DNA from: Candidatus Nitrotoga sp. MKT
GTDB taxonomy: Bacteria; Pseudomonadota; Gammaproteobacteria; Burkholderiales; Gallionellaceae
Direction of reading: 5' to 3'
Assembly: GCA_003402345.1 (NCBI GenBank)
Contig: QFXH01000006.1
Span: 62,001 to 126,000 of the forward strand
DNA length: 64,000 nt
Of the stretch, positions 1 through 10,106 are shown piece after piece; position 1 is the first letter of the stretch; every line of letters begins with the position of its first letter. A model generated the notes under the pieces. It was not told the DNA's origin and made no database searches. It saw only the letters and a program-made list of their open reading frames with translations. A program made the position numbers and the translations under genes.

Positions 1-22
1 ATAATAAACAGACGTGAAAGGT

Positions 23-1279
23 TCATGCCCCGTCTTTATTCTCAGTCTGGGGTTTACGCCGATTTTGACGCCCATCCCCCCGACGTGGGCCTTTGCTTTC
101 TCCACCCCGTTCGCCAGGGGAGTTTATCTCCACTTTTGCGCCTTGCCGGAGCTTGTCTGCGCCGTCGATAACTACTTTTTCGCCCGGGATCAAACCCTTC
201 TCAACCGCCACAATATTGCCCGAAATTGGTCCGAGCACAACAGGCCGCAGGCTCACTGTTTTATTGTCATCCACAACATAGAAAAAAGTACCCTGTGTGC
301 CGCGCTGGGACGCTGAAGTCGGAATTAAAGTAACCCCATGCCGAGTTTCGATGTGCAAGTGGATATTGACGAACTGATTCGGAAAAAGGGCGTTGTCAGA
401 ATTTGTAAATTCTGCCTTAAGCTTAACAGTTCCAGTTGTTGCATCAATCTGGTTATCTATCGTCAGCAACGTGCCGATTGCCAACTTATTCTTATCGTCA
501 CGATCCCACGCTTCAACTACCAGCTGTTGGTTCGCTTGCAGTTTACTCAGGACGGTAGTGAGATTGTCAGAAGGAATTGAGAAAATGACAGTAATCGGCT
601 GGGTTTGAGTAATAACAACCAAACCGCCCGTATCAGTGGTGCGCACCATGTTGCCTGTGTCAACCAAGCGTAGCCCAAGGCGGCCAGCAATCGGAGCCGT
701 AACATGAGTGAAAGCAAGCTGAAGTTTGGCGTTATCCACCAAAGCCCTATCTGTTTGCACCACCCCTTCATACTGTCTTACTAACGCTTCCTGCGCATCG
801 ACCTGTTGCTTAGCGATAGAGTCTTTCGCCAACAAGCCGCGATAACGGGCCTGATCAAGCCGCGCATTGGCAAGTAACGCCTGATCCCGCATTAATTGTC
901 CGTTCGCTTGATCAAGTTGCGACTGGAAAGAACGCGGGTCAATTTCTGCAAGCAAATCTCCAATCTTCACAACTTGACCTTCACGAAAAGCAACTCGAAC
1001 AATCTGACCATCAACGCGGGGTTTGACCGTTACAGTGTTGCGTGCGGTAACGGTGCCCAATGCGTTAATCACCACATCGATGTCACCTGTCCGGGCGATT
1101 GCAACCGCCACTGGCACAGGTCGGCTTGCACCATCCTTGCCACCACGTCCCATTGGCGGCGTTGGCGTTGGCGTTGGCGTTGGCGTTTGCTTTTCCTGCT
1201 TCCCATAGAATAAAAAGATCGCAAGTACTCCAGCGGCAACTAAAACTCCGATCGTAATCCACAGGGCTTTATTCTTCAT
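23..1279 (-). CDS. RND efflux periplasmic adaptor subunit (MdtA-like)
   Basis: Membrane-fusion protein that links an inner-membrane RND pump to an outer-membrane channel. The 418 residues show one N-terminal membrane anchor (about residues 5-26), a Pro/Thr-rich linker (33-42), then the lipoyl/barrel half-motif (GTVTARNTVTVKPRVDGQI), an alpha-helical hairpin rich in Gln/Ala (about 110-180), the second lipoyl half (VTAPIAGRLGLRLVDTG) and a beta-barrel/membrane-proximal domain. The C-terminal tail is Gly/Arg/Lys-rich. Length and motif order fit the MdtA branch. The stop codon lies 22 bases from the window edge, so the RND permease gene expected next in the operon would lie outside. The substrate cannot be read from the sequence. 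Confidence 0.93.
   Translation of the reverse strand: MKNKALWITIGVLVAAGVLAIFLFYGKQEKQTPTPTPTPTPPMGRGGKDGASRPVPVAVAIARTGDIDVVINALGTVTARNTVTVKPRVDGQIVRVAFREGQVVKIGDLLAEIDPRSFQSQLDQANGQLMRDQALLANARLDQARYRGLLAKDSIAKQQVDAQEALVRQYEGVVQTDRALVDNAKLQLAFTHVTAPIAGRLGLRLVDTGNMVRTTDTGGLVVITQTQPITVIFSIPSDNLTTVLSKLQANQQLVVEAWDRDDKNKLAIGTLLTIDNQIDATTGTVKLKAEFTNSDNALFPNQFVNIHLHIETRHGVTLIPTSASQRGTQGTFFYVVDDNKTVSLRPVVLGPISGNIVAVEKGLIPGEKVVIDGADKLRQGAKVEINSPGERGGESKGPRRGDGRQNRRKPQTENKDGA
1158..1187. repeat. Hexanucleotide tandem repeat GGCGTT x5
   Basis: Five perfect copies of GGCGTT lie inside the adaptor gene and encode the Thr-Pro repeat of the linker just after the membrane anchor. The 6-base unit keeps the reading frame, so copy-number change would alter linker length only. 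Confidence 0.9.
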
Positions 1280-1464
1280 TCAGTGTTCCTACCATTAAAT
1301 TTGATGCAATTTTTGATTGCTTCTAGGGCACCTCTAAATAGGTGATTTATATTTTCTTTACTCTTATCAATTCATTAAATATAAACCCGCCCTTATCAAC
1401 ATAATTTTTCTATTGAATCATCAATATATCTTTGCATATTACCATTGCTGCCTATATCACGTTT

Positions 1465-1968
1465 CTATTGTTCGCGATCTTCCGATGACATGTTCTCCCA
1501 GCGTTCACGCATTTTTTTGCGGTGGGCGTCACGTTCAGCCGGTGACATTTTTTGCCAGTGCTCTTTCATCTTTTCACGCATTTTATGTCGTTCCTCGGGA
1601 GGCATGTTTTCCCAATGCTCGCGCATTTCCTTACGCTTTTCAGCGCGTTGCTCCAATGTCATCGCCTCCCATCTCTTATACATTTCCTTACGCTCACCCT
1701 CAGGCTTTTTTGGGGACACGCATTGCCATTTCTCGTTTATCTCAGGATGTTCTTCAATACGCTGATCAGGTGTCTTGTTTTTCCATTCCTTACGTATTGC
1801 CTCACGGACTTTGATTTGCTCTTCAGACAATTCATTTTGTATTTGCCCGATATGGACAGTCTGTGTACTGTCATTAACTGTTTCAACCGCATAAACAGGT
1901 ATAACGACGCAAATCAAAACACTGGCCACGATAAGCAATTTAAAGATGTTATTAAAGTTCATAGTCAC
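1465..1968 (-). CDS. Periplasmic Glu/Arg/Met-rich repeat protein (DUF3106-like)
   Basis: Secreted protein of 167 residues with a signal peptide (hydrophobic residues about 9-26, cleavage probably after VYA). The mature part has almost no hydrophobic core. It is built of about 19-20-residue repeats of the form W-x-x-M-(P/S/T)-x-E-x-R-x-x-(K/R)-x-x-M-(R/K)-E, seen at least four times from about residue 85 to the end. This resembles the DUF3106 family and loosely the helical LTxxQ proteins. A GTG (1968) with GGGA six bases upstream is a possible start; the ATG at 1962 is the alternative. It is divergent from the OmpR/EnvZ-type pair. Function is unknown; a periplasmic metal or stress role is a guess from context. 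Confidence 0.75.
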   Translation of the reverse strand: MTMNFNNIFKLLIVASVLICVVIPVYAVETVNDSTQTVHIGQIQNELSEEQIKVREAIRKEWKNKTPDQRIEEHPEINEKWQCVSPKKPEGERKEMYKRWEAMTLEQRAEKRKEMREHWENMPPEERHKMREKMKEHWQKMSPAERDAHRKKMRERWENMSSEDREQ

Positions 1969-2334
1969 GGATATTCCCGTAAATTAAGTGCATAAATAAT
2001 GTATGGCGTACCTAAAATTCTTCACAATTATAACGACGTATGTGGCTTGGCTAACGAAACGCGGGGATTCACGAATATTTTTCGTGCACACGTCGAGTGT
2101 ATATTTTAAATACTCACCTCACCTGCGCACCTTTATTAGAAGTTTTTGGTGTGGTTTTTATTAACTGATTTTTGTGTAAATTGCTTGAACTAACCTCTTT
2201 AATAGCTGCCTAGAATGGTTATCCCGATTGAACTGTAAGAATAAGTTTTTTCCAAGAAAAAATTTGTAACAGTTTGTTTCAACCAAGGGGCCACGACACA
2301 ATTCTTTACAGCTTAAACTAAGGTTGGCTTTATC
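1969..2334. other. Divergent intergenic region, AT-rich
   Basis: This stretch separates the repeat-protein gene from the response-regulator gene and must hold both promoters. I see a 6-bp hairpin (CACGAA/TTCGTG, near 2071-2087) and long A/T runs, but no promoter element I can assign with confidence and no credible ORF. Confidence 0.5.
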
Positions 2335-3063
2335 ATGCTCGCCATGGACAACATGCATCGCATTCTAATTATTGACGACGACTCCCGCTTACGCTCGTTG
2401 TTGTTGCGTTATCTTGGCGAACAAGGCTTCATAGTGAAAGCGGCCATTGATGGTAGCGAGATGGATAAAGCCTTAGCGCTAAACCATTATCATCTTCTGG
2501 TGCTGGATCTAATGTTGCCCAATGAGGATGGATTATCAATTTTGCGTCGTTTGCGTGGAGCGGGAGAGAATGTGCCGGTGATTTTACTCACCGCCAAGGG
2601 CGACGAAATAGATCGTATTATCGGATTGGAAATGGGAGCGGATGACTATCTTCCCAAGCCATTTAATCCACGCGAACTGGTGGCGCGTATCCATGCAATT
2701 TTGCGCCGCAAGGGAACCCAACCGGTTGGTGCGCCGCAAACAGAAGAAAAAATAGTTACATTCGGCGTGTATGAATTAAATTTGGCGACGCGTGCGTTGA
2801 GTAAGTCAGGCGTACCCATCGCACTCACCACCGGCGAATTTGCATTACTCAAGACACTCGTCACGCATCCTCGCCATCCTTTATCGCGCGACAAACTCAT
2901 GGAGTTGGCACGCGGCCGCAACCATGATCCATTCGATCGTGCCATAGACGTACAAATTTCCCGGTTGCGCAAACTCATTGAAGCAGATCCCGCCCATCCA
3001 CGTTTTATCCAAACGGTTTGGGGACATGGTTATGTATTTGTACCGGATGGAATCACGCCTTGA
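2335..3063 (+). CDS. ompR: OmpR-family response regulator
   Basis: Two-component transcription factor of 242 residues. The receiver domain (about 8-122) has the acidic pair IDDD near the start, the phospho-acceptor D58 in VLDLMLPNEDG, the conserved Thr in LLTAKG and the Lys in YLPKPF. The C-terminal winged helix (about 142-238) ends in the typical TVWGHGYVF. ATGs at 2344 and 2353 are alternative starts; family alignment would favour the later ones (MHRILIIDDD). The stop overlaps the kinase start by four bases (TTGA). The name ompR follows overall similarity and pairing with an EnvZ-type kinase; targets are not shown by the sequence. Confidence 0.9.
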   Translation: MLAMDNMHRILIIDDDSRLRSLLLRYLGEQGFIVKAAIDGSEMDKALALNHYHLLVLDLMLPNEDGLSILRRLRGAGENVPVILLTAKGDEIDRIIGLEMGADDYLPKPFNPRELVARIHAILRRKGTQPVGAPQTEEKIVTFGVYELNLATRALSKSGVPIALTTGEFALLKTLVTHPRHPLSRDKLMELARGRNHDPFDRAIDVQISRLRKLIEADPAHPRFIQTVWGHGYVFVPDGITP

Positions 3064-4358
3064 TTAATTGGCCAAAAACTTTACTGGTACGCGCCCTGTT
3101 ACTCATCATGGCTCTGATCGTACTATCTTTAACGGCAGCTCTAGCCATTTTTCGTCAAGTCGAACATGAACCACGTGCACAGCAGATGGCACAACTAGTT
3201 GTATCGGTGGTCAATCTCACACGCGCTGCCGTGCTGTCCGCCGCGCCTGAATGGCGCTCTGCACTGCTCGCCGAACTAGCTGATGCGGAGGGGTTACGTA
3301 TACAGATGGCGGACAATAATGATGTGCTTACACCCTTGCCAACCCATCCTCCTGAATTACATTTAATGACAAAAAAAGTGCGCGCAAGCTTAGGCCAGAA
3401 TACGCGCTTCGCTGCGGAACATAACGGTGTGGAAGCGCTATGGGTGAGCTTCTACATCGGCAGCAATGAATTCTGGGTGGCATTACCCAAAGAGCACGTC
3501 GAACATCCGGTTTCGCAAGTATTGTTGATATGGGTCAGCTTGGTGTTTGGATTGGCCTTACTCGGCGCTTATTTCATCGCACGACAGGTGGCATACCCCT
3601 TACAGCAACTCGCGCAAGCGGCACAACGAGTAGGCCAAGGTGCGACGCTGCATCCATTACCGGAACGGGGCGCGCATGAAATCGTTGCAGTAACACGCGC
3701 CTTTAATCAGATGTCCGCCGACCTCACCGCAAATGAGCGTGAACGCGCTTTAGTGTTGGCAGGTATATCGCATGACCTGCGCACTCCTTTGACACGCGTG
3801 CGATTGGCAGCTGAATTTATCGCCGATGAATCCTTACGCATGGGGCTGGCCGCCGATGTAGAGCAGATGAATGCAGTCATCCAGCAATTCCTCGACTATG
3901 CCCGCCTGGATGAAAATGAAGCCGTTATCCAATTGGATATAAAACCACTCGTGCGCGAAGTTGCTGAGCGGTTTGAACAGCAAGCAGAATCGCTTACGCT
4001 CGAACTGCATGATGTGCCTATGCTGCGAGTCAGGCCATTGCTTTTAAAACGCGCACTCTCCAATCTGCTGGATAATGCTATCAAACATGGCGGAGGAAAG
4101 ATCACGTTGCAGCTCAAGCAGGAAAAAAGTCAAGTCATCCTGGCTATAACAGATCGCGGTACTGGTATTCCTGCGACGCAACGCGAAGCTGTCAAGCGGC
4201 CATTCGCCCAGCTGGGAACCTCACGCGGCAACGTCACCGGAACAGGATTGGGATTGGCAATTGTTGAACGTGCGGCACGCTTGCACGGCGGCGAATTCCG
4301 TTTGGAAGATAGTGTAACGGGCGGATTGGTGACTCAACTAATTTTTCCATGCGCCTGA
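3060..4358 (+). CDS. envZ: EnvZ-type sensor histidine kinase
   Basis: Partner kinase of the upstream regulator. I place the start at TTG 3060, which overlaps the regulator stop by four bases; an upstream in-frame start at 3018 would overlap it by 46 bases. The protein is about 432 residues: TM1 (about 8-28), a periplasmic region of about 120 residues, TM2 (LLIWVSLVFGLALLGAYFIA), a HAMP segment beginning at VAYPLQQL, the H-box (GISHDLRTPLTR), the N-box (LSNLLDNAIKHGG), and G1/G2 boxes (DRGTGIP, GTGLGLAIVERAA). All catalytic boxes are intact. The stimulus is unknown. The closest neighbour downstream is a Spy-like chaperone gene, which suggests an envelope-stress circuit. Confidence 0.9.
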   Translation: MINWPKTLLVRALLLIMALIVLSLTAALAIFRQVEHEPRAQQMAQLVVSVVNLTRAAVLSAAPEWRSALLAELADAEGLRIQMADNNDVLTPLPTHPPELHLMTKKVRASLGQNTRFAAEHNGVEALWVSFYIGSNEFWVALPKEHVEHPVSQVLLIWVSLVFGLALLGAYFIARQVAYPLQQLAQAAQRVGQGATLHPLPERGAHEIVAVTRAFNQMSADLTANERERALVLAGISHDLRTPLTRVRLAAEFIADESLRMGLAADVEQMNAVIQQFLDYARLDENEAVIQLDIKPLVREVAERFEQQAESLTLELHDVPMLRVRPLLLKRALSNLLDNAIKHGGGKITLQLKQEKSQVILAITDRGTGIPATQREAVKRPFAQLGTSRGNVTGTGLGLAIVERAARLHGGEFRLEDSVTGGLVTQLIFPCA

Positions 4359-4571
4359 AATAATTATCAGATTGAGTGTGCTATAACTAATCCTTCTACA
4401 CCGCTTAATGATCCTTACCAAGCATTAATCGCAGCTTATTTTTATCCCGCCATAGAAACAAATTTTTACACTTTATTCCCTACCGCAAACACTTTGCTTA
4501 CATTTTCCCCATAGGATGCTCTATACGCACATCACCGCGTTAACCGAAAAACTTATTACAGGAGAAGAGCC

Positions 4572-5027
4572 ATGAACTTTAGTAAAAAAAACCTTAGCGC
4601 CATACTTTGCATAAGCTTTGCTGCTTTACTGGGCAACAGCGCGTTAGCCCACGAAAAGATGGAATCAAAAGGTGAATGTAAACATTCTTGGAGTAAAAAA
4701 GATGGATACACTGCACACTTTGATAAACGCATGTCAGCCTTGCAAACATCTCTTCAACTGACACCCAGTCAAGAAGCGTCATGGGCTGAATTTTCGAACA
4801 AATTGAAGCCAGTTAAAATAGATAGGCCTGAAAATCAAGACTGGAAGGATCTGAGTACGCCAGATCGTTTAGACCGAAGGCTGGATCAAATGAAATCCCA
4901 TGAAAAAGAAATGGCTGACCATGCAGCGGCTGTACGTACGTTTTATGACACATTAACCCAAGACCAGAAGAAAATATTTGACAAACATTTTCAACCTCAT
5001 CATTCCAACTCATATGACAAAAAATAA
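4572..5027 (+). CDS. Spy/CpxP-family LTxxQ periplasmic protein
   Basis: Periplasmic helical protein of 151 residues, possibly a chaperone or stress sensor. The signal peptide ends at about residue 26 (NSALA). Two LTxxQ signatures are present, LTPSQEASW and LTQDQKKIFD, separated by about 65 residues as in Spy/CpxP. The N-terminal mature part has His/Cys residues that could bind metal. The start has the SD GGAGAAG a few bases upstream. It follows the OmpR/EnvZ-type pair by 213 bases on the same strand, so it may be a target of that pair. Confidence 0.85.
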   Translation: MNFSKKNLSAILCISFAALLGNSALAHEKMESKGECKHSWSKKDGYTAHFDKRMSALQTSLQLTPSQEASWAEFSNKLKPVKIDRPENQDWKDLSTPDRLDRRLDQMKSHEKEMADHAAAVRTFYDTLTQDQKKIFDKHFQPHHSNSYDKK

Positions 5028-5125
5028 TGTCCCCGAAACATTGCTGCATCAGTCTGACTCCATACAACTACAGCGGATCTTTAGTCCAGCCAATAATGCA
5101 TCAAATTTAGGAGGATAAGCTTTTG

Positions 5126-5151
5126 TCGGGCAGCAGGGCGATGCTGCCCGA
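5126..5151. repeat. Perfect 10-bp inverted repeat (hairpin)
   Basis: The arms TCGGGCAGCA and TGCTGCCCGA flank a six-base loop, about 100 bases downstream of the Spy-like gene. No T-run follows on either strand, so it is a stable hairpin but not a textbook intrinsic terminator. The rest of 5028-5378 holds the dyad at 5210-5238 and no gene I can support. Confidence 0.6.
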
Positions 5152-5209
5152 TTGCTTCCGCGCCGTAACCAGTTTTTTGTCCAGCATGCCACGAAAACGT
5201 TAGGTTCTA

Positions 5210-5238
5210 TGTTTACAGCCCAACAAAAACTGTAAACA
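5210..5238. promoter_or_regulatory. Symmetric dyad upstream of yceI, possible operator
   Basis: The arms TGTTTACAG and CTGTAAACA are perfect 9-bp inverted copies separated by 11 bases. They lie about 140-170 bases before the YceI start. The layout (half-sites about two helical turns apart) suggests a dimeric regulator site; the regulator is unknown. Confidence 0.4.
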
Positions 5239-5378
5239 AATGTATCAAACGATTGTTTTATAATAGACCGGGTGGTAGAATTTTTGGGTTGTTGCGTTAA
5301 GATGTCTGCGGCTGCCGCAATATTTAGATTTTCCATGCGGCCTGTGCGTACCGTTTCTAATATATTAAGGAGAGCCCG

Positions 5379-5948
5379 ATGCTGAAAAAAAATATCATTG
5401 CCGTACTTTTGTCTGTAAGTTTGCCATTTGCCGCCCATGCCGCAGATTCATATAGCATGGATCCTCAACATACCTACGCCCATTTCAGTGTTAATCATCT
5501 AGGCTTTTCCACCATGCAAGGGCGTTTCGATAAAAGTAGTGGCAAAGTAACTTTAAATCGTGCCGCAAAAAGTGGGTCGGTGGATGTCACCATTGAAGCG
5601 GCTTCAATCACCACTGGTTTTGGCAAGCGCGATGACCACCTTCGTTCACCAGATTTCTTTAATGTCACCGAATTCCCCAGTCTTACATATAAGTCAAGTG
5701 CGATAAAATTCAAGGGGGATACTCCAGTCAGTGTGGAAGGTAATCTCACCCTACTCGGCGTAACCAAGCCAGTAACACTTACCATACTTGCCTTCAAGTG
5801 CGCCAATCACCCAATGAATAAAAAAGAGATGTGTGGTGCAGATGCCACTGCACAAATTAAACGCTCAGACTTTGGCATGAAATTTGGTTTGCCTAACATA
5901 GGCGATGACATAAAATTGACGTTCGAAGTAGAAGCGTACAAAGATTAA
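5379..5948 (+). CDS. yceI: YceI family periplasmic protein
   Basis: Small secreted lipocalin-like beta-barrel protein of 189 residues; family members bind isoprenoid-type lipids. The signal peptide is residues 1-21 (ending AAHA). The mature protein starts with DSYSMDPQHTYAHFSVNHLG and has the family pattern D-x-x-H-x-x-x-x-F-x-x-x-H, followed by the GRF and RDDHLRSPDFFN motifs. The ATG has a strong SD (AAGGAGAG) seven bases upstream. Monocistronic by spacing. Role in this organism is not shown. Confidence 0.93.
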   Translation: MLKKNIIAVLLSVSLPFAAHAADSYSMDPQHTYAHFSVNHLGFSTMQGRFDKSSGKVTLNRAAKSGSVDVTIEAASITTGFGKRDDHLRSPDFFNVTEFPSLTYKSSAIKFKGDTPVSVEGNLTLLGVTKPVTLTILAFKCANHPMNKKEMCGADATAQIKRSDFGMKFGLPNIGDDIKLTFEVEAYKD

Positions 5949-7254
<1,306 letters not shown>

Positions 7255-7340
7255 CCTGTAGTGCACATCCGATTGCTTGACCTGAGGGGATGCGGCAGAT
7301 TTATTGTACAACGTACGACCTATACCCTGCTCCAGCCGGA

Positions 7341-9920
7341 TTAAACCCGCTGCGCAAACGCCTCAAAATCTTGGACTGGCAGTGGCCGACTGAAGAAATA
7401 ACCTTGGTAGGCATGGCAACCTATACTGGCTAAAAAATCGCGCTGCAGCTCAGTTTCAACCCCCTCTGCAATGACCCCCATTCCGAGGCTCTGCGCCAAC
7501 GCCACAATAGTCCGCGCGATGGCAGCGTCATTAAGGTCGGTGAGCACATCGCGAACAAACAATTTGTCGATCTTCAATTGGTTCAACGGCAAGTGCCTCA
7601 AATAAGAAAGTGAAGAATAGCCAGTACCAAAATCGTCAAGCGAAAAACCTACCCCACTGGCTTTCAACGCAATCATCTTTTCGACGATGTCCCCAACATT
7701 GTCCACCAATAGGCTTTCAGTCAGTTCCAGCTTAAGCCGGTTCGGGTTAATACCTGCCTGGCTGATTGTTGCCATTACTTTCTCCACAAAATCAGCTTCG
7801 AGGAACTGCTGGGCACTCACATTCACCGCTATTGTGAGATGGGCCATTTCAGGCCGGACGGCCCATAGCGCAAGCTGGGCACAGGCAGTTTCCAGTACCC
7901 ATTGGCCCAATGGCAGGATCAACCCTGTTTCTTCAGCAAGAGAAATGAATTCGGTAGGTGGCAACATACCGCGTCTGGGGTGTTGCCACCGTACCAGCGC
8001 TTCCGCACCCGTGGCACGGCCATCACTAGCCACCTGAGCCTGGTAGTGAAGCACAAATTGATTATGCTCGATCGCTATACGCAGATCCATTTCCATGGCG
8101 GCACTTTCGATGACGATAGTCTGCATGGCTGGGTCAAAGAAACGCAAGCCATTGCGGCCCATTGCCTTTGACTTGTACATGGCAAGATCAGCTTGCTTCA
8201 GTAAATCGTCAATAGATGTCGCCTTATCCAGGAACAATGTGGCACCGATGCTCGCTGTACTATGGTGATGGATACCTTCAAGCTGATAGGGTTGACTAAT
8301 GGCAGTAAGGATTTTTCTACCTACGGCTTCAGTTTGGGTGGCAGCTTCCTCAATGGTGTCCGCCAATCCCTCCAGAACCACCACGAATTCGTCGCCACCC
8401 ATCCTCGCTACCGTGTCACCCTCACGTACACTAGTAAAAATACGTTGTGCGACTTGCTTGAGTAGCAAATCACCCTTGTCATGGCCCGATGTGTCGTTCA
8501 ACGTCTTGAATTGATCGAGATCGATGAACAGCACCGCACCAAAAGTCCCATTGCGGTTACTAGTGGCCATGGCACGTTTCAGGTGATCCTGCAAGAGCCT
8601 GCGGTTGGGCAAATGGGTTAGCGGATCAAAGAAGGCCAATTCCGTGATTTTGTCTTCTGCTAACTTGCGTTCCGTAATGTCAATGTGTGAAGCCACATAG
8701 TGGGTGACCATCCCTTTGCTGTTTTTGACAGTACTAATAGTGAGCAATTTTGGAAAAATCTCACCATCTTTACGCCGGTCCCATATTTCTCCCTGCCATG
8801 TTCCAGTTTCCTGGATAGCTTTCCACATCGCGCGATAGAAATCGGCATCGTGGCGGCCAGAGTTAAGTATGCGCGGCTTTTTGCCAATGAGTTCCTCTGC
8901 CGTATAGCCTGTACTCTCACAAAATGCCCGATTGACCCGCAGGATCAAATTATCCGCATTGGTAATCATCAAGCTTTCCTGCGACTCGAAAGCAACAGCG
9001 GCAATGCGAAGCTCGGCCTCTGCATGCTTACGCTCAATTTCATTGACATACAACTTGATCTGCATTTCGGACAGGCCAGCAAGCACGCTGTTTTCCATAC
9101 CAGGTTTAAGCGTTATGTTGGTAGAAAAATCCCCACTGCCGATTCGAACTAAATTGCTGTGGATTTCGTCAGCAGTGCCACCCAGTGTTGTGCGCAAGGA
9201 AGTATAAGTCCGCCAGAGCAAGAAGATCACCCCAAGTGCGGTCACGATGAATATCAGCCGAAACGTTAGCGCGACATCCTCCGCATCATGGATTGCATCA
9301 AGTGTTCTCTTTTCCATCAATACATGAACCTCATTGATGGGCTTCATAACCCTTGCCTTACCTTGGTAGTACTCGTCACTATGTAACATCAAATTAGCCC
9401 TCTCCCGGTTCACTTTCGTATTCAGGCGGGATGAGTCAACCAATTTCATGGCCGCGAATCCAAGGGCAGCCAAATGATCCGAATTCACTTTAGCTTCCGT
9501 CAGTTTGCCAAGTTCTTCGACAGTAAAACCAGACTGACGCATCAAGTCCAGCAAAGCAACGGTTTGTCCATTCTCTATAGGGGGAGACTGGGTATTTGCC
9601 AGCACCATATCCCAGTAGCCATAAAAGTACCCATATGGCCGCGACATCTTGCCGTCACGGATGTCCAATATTTGCTGATAATATTTCTTATACCGGGGAT
9701 CACTGGTCACTACGAATGCTCTGGCCATCCGTGTTAAGTCATCTGAGCTTTGAAGTAATTGATCAGTCAACTGAAAGGAAATTAACCGTTGTTCATTTGC
9801 ACGATCAATCTTTTTTTCGGTGACAACATAAATACTAAAAAGAATAGAAAGCGCAAAAAAGGAGAGCACTGACAGCGCAATCTTTGAAGCTACATCTCTA
9901 TAAGTTTTTTTTGAATTCAT
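7341..9920 (-). CDS. Membrane PAS-GGDEF-EAL protein (c-di-GMP turnover)
   Basis: Bifunctional candidate for making and degrading cyclic di-GMP. Its 859 residues comprise TM1 (about 13-34), a helical extracytoplasmic sensor region (about 36-217), TM2 (about 218-237), a HAMP-like linker, a PAS domain (about 303-420), GGDEF (about 425-590) and EAL (about 605-850). The active-site GGDEF is residues 508-512. An inhibitory-site RxxD (499-502) lies five residues before it. The EAL motif is intact at 640-642 (EALVRWQ), as is the DDFGTGYSSL loop, so both activities may be retained. It is the first gene after cheB on the same strand, 186 bases away, which makes a link to motility control likely but unproven. 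Confidence 0.93.
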   Translation of the reverse strand: MNSKKTYRDVASKIALSVLSFFALSILFSIYVVTEKKIDRANEQRLISFQLTDQLLQSSDDLTRMARAFVVTSDPRYKKYYQQILDIRDGKMSRPYGYFYGYWDMVLANTQSPPIENGQTVALLDLMRQSGFTVEELGKLTEAKVNSDHLAALGFAAMKLVDSSRLNTKVNRERANLMLHSDEYYQGKARVMKPINEVHVLMEKRTLDAIHDAEDVALTFRLIFIVTALGVIFLLWRTYTSLRTTLGGTADEIHSNLVRIGSGDFSTNITLKPGMENSVLAGLSEMQIKLYVNEIERKHAEAELRIAAVAFESQESLMITNADNLILRVNRAFCESTGYTAEELIGKKPRILNSGRHDADFYRAMWKAIQETGTWQGEIWDRRKDGEIFPKLLTISTVKNSKGMVTHYVASHIDITERKLAEDKITELAFFDPLTHLPNRRLLQDHLKRAMATSNRNGTFGAVLFIDLDQFKTLNDTSGHDKGDLLLKQVAQRIFTSVREGDTVARMGGDEFVVVLEGLADTIEEAATQTEAVGRKILTAISQPYQLEGIHHHSTASIGATLFLDKATSIDDLLKQADLAMYKSKAMGRNGLRFFDPAMQTIVIESAAMEMDLRIAIEHNQFVLHYQAQVASDGRATGAEALVRWQHPRRGMLPPTEFISLAEETGLILPLGQWVLETACAQLALWAVRPEMAHLTIAVNVSAQQFLEADFVEKVMATISQAGINPNRLKLELTESLLVDNVGDIVEKMIALKASGVGFSLDDFGTGYSSLSYLRHLPLNQLKIDKLFVRDVLTDLNDAAIARTIVALAQSLGMGVIAEGVETELQRDFLASIGCHAYQGYFFSRPLPVQDFEAFAQRV

Positions 9921-10106
9921 TTTTCAGCTTAGTCCCTTACGCAACCAAGATGTATAGAGAAAGGTAAAAATAGCTTAGCGCGTAACGAATTCTCCCATAT
10001 CCCAACTGAAAATGGCGTGATTGAATAAACCTATGTTTCCCTGTTGTCCAGACGCTAAAGCCGAATGACACAAAAGGTTGTAATACATCAAGCCTCCCAG
10101 CCCCAT

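Noticed and set aside
5113-5205. Short TTG-initiated ORF after GGAGG near 5110
   Set aside because: About 25 codons running through a perfect hairpin, no similarity; coding is not supported.
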